From Pseudomonas sp. 102515 (GTDB lineage: Bacteria > Pseudomonadota > Gammaproteobacteria > Pseudomonadales > Pseudomonadaceae): 64,000 nucleotides of DNA. The notes under the pieces were generated by a model. The model saw nothing but the letters and a program-made list of their open reading frames with translations. It did no database searches and was not told the DNA's origin. Shown in pieces: positions 42,717 through 51,399 of this stretch (positions within the stretch are counted from its first letter, which is position 1; each line of letters starts with the position of its first letter). Location of the stretch: the NCBI RefSeq assembly GCF_031085165.1, contig NZ_JAVHTY010000001.1, forward strand, positions 930,001 to 994,000, written 5' to 3'. Made by a program: the position numbers and the translations under genes.

Positions 42717-44816
42717 ATGATCCGTCTATTTTCCTTCCAAAGCCTGCGGGCAAAATTCGCAATCGTCGTCGCGCTTTCTGTCCTGGTGCTTACCGGCATC
42801 TTCGGCACCGTCATTGGCGCATCCTCGATTTCCAGACTCAAAGAGCAGACTGGGCAGCAGCTTGCTGAATACGCCGCTTCAATGATCGACCGCCTTGACC
42901 GGGATATGCATAGCCGCTCCAAGGAACTTACCGTCCTCAGCGCCCTAGAGGCGCTGCGTCAACCTGGAAACGTAGGTGAGGCACGTAGGCTGCTCAACCA
43001 TCTCAATGCCCAATTTCCCAGCTTTTCCTGGATCGGGCTTACGGATACCGAAGGCAAGGTGGTCGCATCGACCGGACGGTTGCTTGAGGGTATGAGCATT
43101 GCTCAGCGGCCAGTGTTTATAAACGGCCAAGACCGCACCTTTGTAGGCGACGTGCACGAAGCCGTTATGCTCGCGAAGCTTCTACCCAACCCGTCGGGGG
43201 AGGCCATGAAGTTCGTCGACATCAGCATGCCGTTGCGGGACAAAGCTGGAGCCTTCATGGGCGTACTGGCCTCTCATCTGTCGTGGCAGTGGGCCGCAGA
43301 GGTAGGACGGACCATTTTTGAACCGGCTGGGAAAAGCCTTCCCGGCCTGGAATATCTGGTCGTCAGTCAGGATGGAATGGTCTTATTGGGCCCCAAACAT
43401 CTGATTGGCAAACCCATTGATCCCAGCATCGACTACAGAAGCGGAGCACGGTGGGCAGTCAGCCAATGGCAAGATGATAAAACCTACCTAGTAGGAATTG
43501 CCGAAAGCACAGGTCTTGATGGCTATCCGGGCTTGGGTTGGACGGTGGTTACCCGTCAGCCGGCAAATCTCGCCTTTGCAGAAGCTCACGAAATCCGTAT
43601 GGAAATACTGCTATGGGGGAGCCTGCTCGCTATCGCTTTTGCCTTCCTGGGGTGGTTCGTGGCGGGAGTTATCACCAAGCCGCTGAACAGGATCGCCGAG
43701 GCGGCTACTCACCTTTCCGAAGGAGCCGCAGTAGAAATTCCGTTGGTCGGGGGTAGCCTGGAAGTCGAAAAGCTGAGCATGGTCCTTCGACACTTGGTAG
43801 ATAGCCTAACGTCGCTGCATCGTGAGCTAGAGGACCGAGTTCAGGCGCGTACTCAGCAACTATCCGATACTAACCTTGTGTTACAGGACGTTATCCAACG
43901 CCAGTTGCTTATCGAGCAGACAGTTCGTGATCGTGAAGCCGAGCTGACGATGGTCATTGAGAACGCCAACGACGCCTATATAAATCTGGACGACACAGGC
44001 GCGGTCACCGCTTGGAATAAGATGGCAGAAGAAACGTTTGGTTGGTCGGCAGACGAGGCGATCGGTACCCCATTGGATCAGCTGATCATACCCGCCGGGA
44101 TGCGTGAAGGGCACCGTCGCGGGATGGCGCGCTATTTAACTACTGGCGAGGCAAAAGTACTTAATCAGCGACTCGAACTACCAGCACTGCGCAAAGATGG
44201 TACCTCGCTCGTGGTAGAGATACGACTTCGGGCATTGAAAATCGGCACACGCACCCAGTTCAGTGCCTTCCTACACGATATTACCGCCCGTAAAGCTATG
44301 GAGGCTCAGCGAGAGCAAGAGGCGAGGCAAGATGCACTGACAGGGTTACTAAATCGCCGTGCTCTCGCAGAGCTCCTTCCAATGGCGATTGCGCGCGCTG
44401 ACCGCAACCAAACTCCATTAGCGCTCGTATTCATTGATCTAGATGGCTTTAAAGCTGTTAACGATACGTTTGGCCATGAGGCCGGCGATGAACTACTTCG
44501 CGTCATAGCCGCGCGCCTACGAGATACTAGCCGAGCGAGTGATATGGTTGCCCGTTTAGCTGGCGATGAGTTTACTGTTGCGTTGGAAAGTGTACAAAAT
44601 GGCCTCTCTGACGCAAGAATGGTTGCATCTAAAATGCTAGCGAGCATCGTACAACCAGTTGAACTCCCTTGCGGCTCCGTACACGTACAGGCATCCATGG
44701 GTATAGCGGTATACACGCCCGGTTCGTTTACAACCGCCCCCGAGTTAATCCGAGAAGCTGACGTCCTAATGTACGAAGCGAAACGGGCAGGAAAGGGTGT
44801 GATTTTCCCACAGTAA
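42717..44816 (+). CDS. membrane-bound Cache-HAMP-PAS diguanylate cyclase
   Basis: A 699-residue protein from the ATG at 42717 (a start at 42651 is possible; neither has a strong ribosome site). TM1 about 12-36, a periplasmic double-Cache-like sensor (about 40-300), TM2 about 305-328 and HAMP, then a PAS domain (about 415-535) and GGDEF. The signature is AGDEF near residue 614 in place of GGDEF; the last three residues needed for catalysis are kept. An inhibitory RxxD site (RASD) lies exactly five residues before it, so product inhibition is expected. There is no EAL domain. Low-GC codon use relative to the flanks. Confidence 0.88.
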   Translation: MIRLFSFQSLRAKFAIVVALSVLVLTGIFGTVIGASSISRLKEQTGQQLAEYAASMIDRLDRDMHSRSKELTVLSALEALRQPGNVGEARRLLNHLNAQFPSFSWIGLTDTEGKVVASTGRLLEGMSIAQRPVFINGQDRTFVGDVHEAVMLAKLLPNPSGEAMKFVDISMPLRDKAGAFMGVLASHLSWQWAAEVGRTIFEPAGKSLPGLEYLVVSQDGMVLLGPKHLIGKPIDPSIDYRSGARWAVSQWQDDKTYLVGIAESTGLDGYPGLGWTVVTRQPANLAFAEAHEIRMEILLWGSLLAIAFAFLGWFVAGVITKPLNRIAEAATHLSEGAAVEIPLVGGSLEVEKLSMVLRHLVDSLTSLHRELEDRVQARTQQLSDTNLVLQDVIQRQLLIEQTVRDREAELTMVIENANDAYINLDDTGAVTAWNKMAEETFGWSADEAIGTPLDQLIIPAGMREGHRRGMARYLTTGEAKVLNQRLELPALRKDGTSLVVEIRLRALKIGTRTQFSAFLHDITARKAMEAQREQEARQDALTGLLNRRALAELLPMAIARADRNQTPLALVFIDLDGFKAVNDTFGHEAGDELLRVIAARLRDTSRASDMVARLAGDEFTVALESVQNGLSDARMVASKMLASIVQPVELPCGSVHVQASMGIAVYTPGSFTTAPELIREADVLMYEAKRAGKGVIFPQ

Positions 44817-45083
44817 AAGCGAAACAGCATACCGGTGCAGAAGCTCGACCTGTGGGCACTACCGGAGGCGGAGCGGGCACCGCCGAGGCAAGCCTGTCCA
44901 GAATGCCGACTTCCGGGCAAGTCCGCAGGCCCTGTCGCAACGTATCGATACCGCCCAGGCCATACTGGTGGAGATCCGGCGCCAAATTTGCTTCGTATGG
45001 TCGGTATGAAAGAGCGCCTCTCTAAGCCGACCTCGCCTCCCGTATGTCCTGTCCATGCCTGGATGAGCAGATCGGCATCAGGC
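44817..45083. other. unassigned joint between the cyclase gene and the dnaE2 relic
   Basis: About 270 bases of high-GC sequence without an intact gene. Several frames are open on both strands but none gives recognisable homology. It probably marks a rearrangement joint that removed the 5' part of dnaE2. Confidence 0.4.
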
Positions 45084-46522
45084 TTGGCGGAAATCCAATG
45101 GGACAAGGACGGCCTGGATACCATGGGCCTTCTGAAGGTCGACATCCTCGCCCTGGGGATGCTTAGCACGCTGCGTTGGTGCTTCGACCTGGGCAAAAGC
45201 TACCGGGGTAAGGAACTCCAGGAGGACAAGCCGACCTACGCGATGATCAGCCCGGCCGATACGCTTGGCGTGTTCCAGATCGAATCACGCGCCCAGATGG
45301 CCATGCTGCCGCGGCTGGGGCCACAGACCTTTTAAGACCTGATGATCGAGGTGGCCATCGTCCGGCCGGGCCCCACCCAAGGGGCATGGTCCATCCCTAC
45401 CTGAGGCGGCGGACCGGCCAGGAGGAGATCAGCTACCCGCCGGCGCTGGCGCGCGTCTTCGGCCGGACCCTGAGTGTGCCCTTGTTCCAGGAGCAGGTGA
45501 TGGAGCTTGCCATTCTGGCCGCCGACTACACCCCGGGTGAAGCCGATCAGCTGAGGCGCAGCATGGCGGCCTGGAAGCGCCATGGCGGTCTAGAGCCGCA
45601 CCGGGAGCGGCTCCCGTCGCGCATGCTTGCCAATGGCTACACCGCCGAGTACGCCGCGGACATCTTCCGGCAGATCGAGGGGTTCGGCAGCTACGGTTTT
45701 CCGGAGTCCCACGCGGCCAGCTTCGCCCTGCTGACCTACGCCAGTTGCTGGCTCAAATGCCATGAGCCGGCGGCCTTCGCCGCGGCGCTCATCAATTCCT
45801 ACCCCATGGGTTTCTACAGCCCATACCAGATCCTGCAGGACGCCCGGCGGCACCGGTCGCAGACCCTGCCTGTGGACGTGACCTGCAGCGACTGGGATTG
45901 CAGCCTCGAGGCTGTCGCGGATAGCCGGCAGCCAGCCCTTGATGCCAAGGCCCGAGAGTGCCTGGCGGATGCGGGGGCACTGAAGGGTTTGGCTGGGCAC
46001 CGCTTCCAGGCGCGCTGGGCAATGGCCGCGATCGAGCCGCAGCTTCCGCTCCTCGCCGAGGGCGCTGTGGTGGTGGAGGAGATCCAGGCGCTGGTCGCTC
46101 CTACTGTGGGTGAAGACCTCCATTCTGACTACGCCTCGCTGGGTACCACTCTGGGACCGCACCCGCTCACTCTGCTGCGCCCTAAGCTCATCGCTCTGCG
46201 CTTGATGAGCTCACGTGACCTTGAGGACCGGCGCCACGGCCAGCCAGCACGTATAGCCGGTCTGATGGTCGGCCGGCAGCGGCCTGGTAGCGCCAGCGGG
46301 GTGACCTTCGTGACGCTGGAAGACGAGTACGGCATGGTCAACGTGGTGGTGTGGCGTACCTTGGCGGAATGCCAGCGGCGCGAGCTGGTGGCGTCACAGC
46401 TGCTACGGGTGGATGGGACCGTGGAGACGCGCGATGGGGTACTGCACGTCGTAGCCGGCCGACTTGAGGACATCAGCGAGCTGCTGCAGGGGCTCGACAC
46501 CCGGAGTCGAGATTTTCGTTGA
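45084..46522 (+). pseudogene. error-prone DNA polymerase DnaE2/ImuC, broken C-terminal half
   Basis: Homology to DnaE2 starts at [21 protein letters not shown] and runs to the natural C-terminus with the OB-fold stretch [19 protein letters not shown]. The N-terminal PHP domain and the palm carrying the first two catalytic aspartates are missing. Two further lesions are visible: a TAA at 45333-45335 in place of a tyrosine codon (TF[17 protein letters not shown]), and a one-base deletion near 45384 just before MVHPYLRRR. The last part (from 45386) is a long open frame but cannot make a polymerase. imuA and imuB are not nearby. Confidence 0.85.
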
Positions 46523-46803
46523 TTAAACTACTGACTGTCGGACGATTATTTTCGGATCACTCCCTCTCTCACAATACCGGCTCAAAAAGCATCTACTTCC
46601 AGATGAGGCAAAAGGATATGGGCCTGCTGAATCGATGACTTCCCCATTTGCTTTGCCGGCTGTAATTACTGACTCGGCTTGCCCTTTCGTGATTGTGAAA
46701 TTTCATCACTTGAGCGGGAGATTTTATCGATTGCATCTCTAGCGGGCTATTTCCTAATCTCCAAAGCTCAGCCACCCAGGCGTTTAGAACAAGAGAAAAA
46801 TCA
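46523..46803. other. AT-rich intergenic stretch upstream of the SDR gene
   Basis: About 280 AT-rich bases between the dnaE2 relic and the dehydrogenase gene. No gene, repeat or terminator that I can support; the promoter of the dehydrogenase gene should lie here. Confidence 0.45.
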
Positions 46804-47571
46804 ATGCAAGCCATGGATCAAAAAGTTGCCGTCGTCACAGGTGGGGCGATGGGTATCGGCGCTGCAGCTGCGCTGGCCCTTGCGAAAGACGGTCACCAGA
46901 TCGTCATCTGTGATATCAAAATCGATGAGGCTGAGCGCTTCGCCGACCACCTTAAAGACCAGGGCTTTTCTGCCTTCGCCTGCCAGGTTGATGTCAGCTC
47001 ACCGTCATCCATAACCGAGGGCTTCGACTGGATCGAGCGTGAACTGGGCCGATGCGACGTCCTGGTTAACTCTGCCGGTATCGCTAAGACAATGCCGTTT
47101 CTCGACTTCGATCTCGAGGTCTTCAACAAGACCTTGCTCATCAACGTCACCGGCACCTTCCTGTGCTGCCAAATGGCCGCTCGCCTCATGCGCAAGCATA
47201 GCTTTGGCAGGATCATAAATATCGCTTCAGTAGCCGGCCTGCGTGCCGTTGGCAAAGGTCGTACGGCTTATGGCACATCTAAAGGCGCGGTGATCGCGCT
47301 GACTCGTCAAATGGCCGTCGAATTGATTGACTATGGCATCACTGCTAACGCGATCGCGCCTGGGCCAGTCGATACCCCCATGACTCGAGAGCTCCACAGC
47401 GACAGTTTCCGCAAGGCTTATAGCAACGCCATTCCGGCTAAGCGCTACGGCACCACTCAGGAAATGGCTGGGGCGGTCAGCTATCTAGCATCTGACGTAG
47501 CAGCTTATGTGAATGGCATTGTCCTGCCCGTGGACGGTGGCTTCCTGGCTTGGGGCGCAGGGGATATCTAA
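46804..47571 (+). CDS. short-chain dehydrogenase/reductase (SDR)
   Basis: A 255-residue classical SDR. The cofactor motif is TGGAMGIG (about 12-19), the structural motif NSAG (89-92), and the catalytic tetrad N114, S142, Y156 and K160 (YGTSK) is complete. The C-terminus NGIVLPVDGGF is typical of polyol/sugar-acid dehydrogenases. ATG at 46804; an ATG three codons later is also possible. It converges on the LysR gene that controls the RuBisCO-like operon and probably supplies a redox step for that pathway, by context only. Confidence 0.9.
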   Translation: MQAMDQKVAVVTGGAMGIGAAAALALAKDGHQIVICDIKIDEAERFADHLKDQGFSAFACQVDVSSPSSITEGFDWIERELGRCDVLVNSAGIAKTMPFLDFDLEVFNKTLLINVTGTFLCCQMAARLMRKHSFGRIINIASVAGLRAVGKGRTAYGTSKGAVIALTRQMAVELIDYGITANAIAPGPVDTPMTRELHSDSFRKAYSNAIPAKRYGTTQEMAGAVSYLASDVAAYVNGIVLPVDGGFLAWGAGDI

Positions 47572-47610
47572 TCCCTCAGTGCCGAGGCGCTATCACACTG
47601 AGATCACGCC

Positions 47611-48489
47611 TCAGCTGCTTGCCATTTCTTCTCGAAGCCATTGTGCGAGGTTCGCCGTGTCAGGCCGCTGCATCGCGCTTGGAGAGACCCAGAGAACCAA
47701 GTGGGCGGGACCCTCGACAAAGCCAAAGGGCGCCACGAGTTCCCCTTTGTCGAGTTCGGACTGCACCAGTATTCGGGGAACGCAGGCCATTCCGAGCCCA
47801 ACCTTCGCTGCCTGGATCAGCAGGTAAAAATGCTCGAAGTACTCCATACCGTTCGTTTCTATCGGTATGCGCGCCATCGCCGTATACCAGTCACTCCACG
47901 CGTGCGGCCGAGTCCTGGTGGCGAGTAAGCGTTCCCGGCCTAGTTCGTCGATGCCGTTCACTCCAGACGCAGCCTGATACTCAGGCGAGCAAATCACCCC
48001 TATCCATTCACGTGTGAGCGGGATGGGAACGGTACCTGGAGGTGGCTGGATGCTATCTAGTCGAATCGCGACGCTGACGCCTTCCTGAATGAAGTCGATA
48101 GGACCATGTCCAGTCTTGAGCCCAAGCTCCATCGTGGGAAAGCGGCTGTGCAACTTTGCCAGACGAGGTAAAAGCCAGTGCATCATGATTGAGGCAGAGC
48201 AAGAAAGCTCCAGCGGCTGAGGCCGCACCTGCTCCACACTTTCCTGGATCAATGCGAATCCGCGCCTGAGGCCGGCCGCGAGCTTGGCGCCTTCTGCAGT
48301 GAGTGCGGTGCCATGCGCATTGCGCGTCAGCAACACCACGCCAAGCGAGTCTTCCAGACTCCGAATATGCCGACTGATTGCGCCATGCGTCACCGACAAG
48401 GCGTCGGCCGCCTCGCTGAACGTGCCCTTTCGAGCAGTCATCTCGAAGGCTCTCAAGGCATTTAGAGAGGGCCGTGGGGTAGAGGGCAT
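47611..48489 (-). CDS. LysR-family regulator of the RuBisCO-like operon
   Basis: A 292-residue LysR regulator of the GcvA-like branch. The helix-turn-helix is GTFSEAADALSVTHGAISRHIRSLE near residues 20-45, followed by the effector domain (QPLELSCSASIMMHWLLPRL onward). The ATG at 48489 has GAGG nine bases upstream; a longer frame to 48579 is unlikely. It is divergent from the RuBisCO-like/kinase/transporter operon, with a shared promoter region of about 190 bases. Confidence 0.9.
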   Translation of the reverse strand: MPSTPRPSLNALRAFEMTARKGTFSEAADALSVTHGAISRHIRSLEDSLGVVLLTRNAHGTALTAEGAKLAAGLRRGFALIQESVEQVRPQPLELSCSASIMMHWLLPRLAKLHSRFPTMELGLKTGHGPIDFIQEGVSVAIRLDSIQPPPGTVPIPLTREWIGVICSPEYQAASGVNGIDELGRERLLATRTRPHAWSDWYTAMARIPIETNGMEYFEHFYLLIQAAKVGLGMACVPRILVQSELDKGELVAPFGFVEGPAHLVLWVSPSAMQRPDTANLAQWLREEMASS

Positions 48490-48603
48490 CGTTCGGTACC
48501 TCGCTAGCCGACTGGGCGCGCCGCCTCTCGCGACGATCCGCGCTGAGTGTGAGTTTTTGTCGTGCGACCAGGAAATCATATCGATTGGCCGGGTGAGTGG
48601 TCA

Positions 48604-48622
48604 ATGTATATTGAAAGTACAT
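48604..48622. promoter_or_regulatory. LysR-type dyad in the divergent promoter
   Basis: ATGTA-N9-TACAT, an interrupted dyad of the T-N11-A type, lies 55 bases before the RuBisCO-like start and about 115 before the LysR start. Role inferred from symmetry and position. Confidence 0.35.
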
Positions 48623-48676
48623 CTGCAGACGCTTTTCGCTGAAGATCGACAACAATAAACAGCTCGGGGAATACTT

Positions 48677-49954
48677 ATGTCCGATTATCCGTCAGCCAGG
48701 GAAGAGTTCACCGCTCGCTTCTTTGTTGAAAGTAACTTTCCGATCGAGAAAGTCGGGGAGATTATCGCCGGCGAACAATCGAGCGGTACGTTCATCTCCG
48801 TTCCAGGTGAATCAGCGGAGTTGAAAGAGCGCTCGCGCGCACGGGTCGTATCCATCAAGACGCTGCCGGCTGTAGATACAGCATCGTTGCACAGCGCTTA
48901 TTTGGGCAGGCACAACCCGTCTAATCACTTCCATCGCGGCGAGGTCACGATTGCATTCCCTATCGCCAACATTGGCACCAACATTCCCGCTTTGCTGACC
49001 ACCATCGCGGGAAACCTCTTCGAGCTAGGCGAAGTGAGCGCTCTCAGGGTCCTAGATCTGGAACTGCCCGAGAATTTCGCTTCGACGTTCCTCGGGCCTC
49101 AGTTCGGGATCGGAGGTACGCGCGCCCTCTGTGGCGTACACGATCGGCCCATCATCGGCACGATCATCAAGCCCAGCATCGGCTTGACCCCTGAGCAGAC
49201 TGCGGAAACGGTCGATGCCCTTTGCGCAGGCGGTATCGAGTTCTTCAAGGACGATGAGCTGTTGATTGACCCGACCTATGCGTCTTTCGATGCCCGGCTC
49301 AGCGCTGTCATGCAGGTGCTACACCGTCATGCCGATCGGCTAGGCCGGATGCCGATGTATGCCATCAACATCTCGGGCGGCGTGGACGACATGCTGAGGC
49401 GGCACGATGCCGTGCGCGAGGCCGGTGGCACCTGCGTGATGCTGTGCCTGAACTGGGTTGGCCACTCGGCCGTCGAACACATCCGCAAGCATTCCCAATT
49501 ACCTATTCATGGCCATCGCAATGGGTGGGGCGCCCTCACGCGAAGCCCTAACCTGGGCTTTTCCTTCGACGTCTACCAAAAGGTATGGCGCCTAGCGGGC
49601 ATCGACCATCTGCATGTCAACGGAGTCCAGAGCAAGTTCTGGGAGCCGGACGAGTCCGTTATTTCATCGGCACGGAGTTGTTTGCGCCCCTTCGCCGGCA
49701 TACAGCCGTTGCTGCCCGTGTTTTCTTCCGGCCAGTGGGCCGCGCAGGCCCCGATTCTCTACAACGCACTCAAGTCGGTCGACCTCATGCATCTGGCGGG
49801 CGGAGGCATCATCGGTCATCCGCAAGGTATCGAGGCTGGCGTGCAGAGCATGCGCGAGGGCTGGGAGGCTGCAGTGCAACATGTGCCCCTGCATCAGTAC
49901 GCCGAAGCCCGTCCGGCCTTGAGTGCCGCGCTAAAGAAATTCGGAGGGGCATGA
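48677..49954 (+). CDS. RuBisCO-like protein (form IV), acid-sugar phosphate pathway type
   Basis: A 425-residue RuBisCO-like protein. It keeps the lysine of GTIIKPSIGL (K165), the metal-binding KDDE (K191, D193, E194, with K191 equivalent to the carbamylated lysine), H280-R281 in HGHRNGW, a loop-6-like lysine (K320 in GVQSKFW), S350/S351 of LPVFSSGQW and the phosphate-binding GGGIIGHPQG (375-384). Fusion by overlap (ATGA) to a DUF1537 kinase points to the 3-oxo-isoapionate-4-phosphate type enzymes (OiaX/OiaC) or an unassigned relative, not methionine salvage. A true carboxylase role is unlikely without a phosphoribulokinase. Confidence 0.92.
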   Translation: MSDYPSAREEFTARFFVESNFPIEKVGEIIAGEQSSGTFISVPGESAELKERSRARVVSIKTLPAVDTASLHSAYLGRHNPSNHFHRGEVTIAFPIANIGTNIPALLTTIAGNLFELGEVSALRVLDLELPENFASTFLGPQFGIGGTRALCGVHDRPIIGTIIKPSIGLTPEQTAETVDALCAGGIEFFKDDELLIDPTYASFDARLSAVMQVLHRHADRLGRMPMYAINISGGVDDMLRRHDAVREAGGTCVMLCLNWVGHSAVEHIRKHSQLPIHGHRNGWGALTRSPNLGFSFDVYQKVWRLAGIDHLHVNGVQSKFWEPDESVISSARSCLRPFAGIQPLLPVFSSGQWAAQAPILYNALKSVDLMHLAGGGIIGHPQGIEAGVQSMREGWEAAVQHVPLHQYAEARPALSAALKKFGGA

Positions 49955-51345
49955 AGATGGCTGTGGATGCCCATCCGAAACTTCCGCTCGTCTTCTATGG
50001 CGATGACTTCACTGGCTCGACGGATGCATTAGAAGTGCTGACCGCGGCCGGACTCAAGTGCGCGCTGTTCCTACAGCCCCCGTCGCCACGACTGATCGCG
50101 GAGCTTGGCGGCTTCGATGCCATTGGCATCGCCGGTGATAGCCGTGCGATGTCCAACGCAGAAATGGACGATGCCCTACCCGCGGTGTTCCACGCGATCA
50201 AACAGCTCTCACCGTCACTGGTGCACTACAAGGTGTGCTCGACGTTCGACAGCGCGCCAAACGTTGGCAGCATCGGCCACGTGATCGGCCTGGCATCGGC
50301 CATCTTCGCCGTCACCGGCATCCCCATCATTGCCGGCAATCCCCAGCTGGGTCGGTACTGTGCCTTCGGCAATCTGTTCGCCCTGTCCAAGACGGATCAC
50401 CAGGTCCACCGGATCGACCGCCACCCGATCATGCGGGCTCATCCGATCACTCCGATGCAGGAAGCCGACCTCAGTGTGCACATCGGCCACCAGGCGAACC
50501 TGGACATTGCCAAGGTAACCATCCGGCATATTGAAGAGACGGACGATCTCACCGCTCTGGCCCGTGAAGTGGGTCTTCAGCATGATGCAGTGTTGTTCGA
50601 CGGCATCACCGACGAGCATATGACCGCAGCGGGCCGGGCCCTCACCGAACTCGCCATCGGCAATGCCCCTGTGTTCGTGGTCGGCTCGTCCGGTGTGGAG
50701 TACGGACTGACACAACACTGGCACGCAGGCGGCCGGACGTGTAACCGCCAAGCCCAAGTCGCTCCGTTGCATCCTGCTGGACAGGTGCTCGTGGTGTCGG
50801 GCAGCGCCTCACCGTTGAGCCAGGCTCAGATCGATGCAGCGCTCGCCGATGGCTTCGTCGAGCTGGCAGTGGATACCACAGGGCTCATAAGCAACGCCAG
50901 GCGTAGCGCGATACTCCAGGAACTGGTGACAACTGCACTCGCTCATCTCGCAGCGGGACGATCCGTCGTCATGCATACCGCCAAGGGCCCGGCCGATCCG
51001 CGCATCGAGCAGATGATCGAAGCCATGGTCGCCGAAGGCCTGAATCGTGACAACGCGAGAACTCACGGCGGCAAACGACTGGCATTCGAGTTGGGTCATG
51101 TCGTCCTGGCCATTCTCGAAGCCTATCCACTGAAGCGGCTCGTGATTTCTGGAGGGGATACTTCCAGCCAGATAACCAAAGTCCTCAATCCAGAGGCATT
51201 GGTTATCAAGTCCTATCTCTCGCCCGGCGCCCCGTTGTGCCAAATGCATTCGGAAAAGCCCTATCTGAAGTCCCTGGAGATCGCTCTGAAAGGCGGGCAA
51301 ATGGGAGACCGGGATTACTTCGTCAGGGCCTTGAGAGGCGAGTAA
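49951..51345 (+). CDS. DUF1537 four-carbon/acid-sugar kinase (OtnK/OiaK type)
   Basis: A 464-residue kinase of the DUF1537 family, which phosphorylates threonate, erythronate, 2-keto-tetronates or 3-oxo-isoapionate. The N-terminal substrate domain has FYGDDFTGSTDALE (about 16-29) and KVCSTFDSAPNVGSIG; the nucleotide domain has LVVSGSASPLS, MHTAKGP and the glycine loop ISGGDTSSQ. GGAGGGG precedes the ATG, which overlaps the RuBisCO-like stop. The product phosphate is most likely the substrate of the RuBisCO-like protein encoded just upstream. Confidence 0.92.
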   Translation: MKMAVDAHPKLPLVFYGDDFTGSTDALEVLTAAGLKCALFLQPPSPRLIAELGGFDAIGIAGDSRAMSNAEMDDALPAVFHAIKQLSPSLVHYKVCSTFDSAPNVGSIGHVIGLASAIFAVTGIPIIAGNPQLGRYCAFGNLFALSKTDHQVHRIDRHPIMRAHPITPMQEADLSVHIGHQANLDIAKVTIRHIEETDDLTALAREVGLQHDAVLFDGITDEHMTAAGRALTELAIGNAPVFVVGSSGVEYGLTQHWHAGGRTCNRQAQVAPLHPAGQVLVVSGSASPLSQAQIDAALADGFVELAVDTTGLISNARRSAILQELVTTALAHLAAGRSVVMHTAKGPADPRIEQMIEAMVAEGLNRDNARTHGGKRLAFELGHVVLAILEAYPLKRLVISGGDTSSQITKVLNPEALVIKSYLSPGAPLCQMHSEKPYLKSLEIALKGGQMGDRDYFVRALRGE

Positions 51346-51399
51346 TCGAGCACCGTCAAGTACAGCACTGGCACATCTACAATAACAACAGGTGAAACC

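Noticed and set aside
44817-45083. Minus-strand short frames (for example 44859-45056) as genes
   Set aside because: No ribosome site, no recognisable motif, and overlap with a rearrangement joint next to the dnaE2 relic.
48677-49954. Genuine CO2-fixing RuBisCO
   Set aside because: No phosphoribulokinase or small subunit is nearby, the length and loop 6 fit form IV proteins, and the gene is fused by overlap to an acid-sugar kinase.
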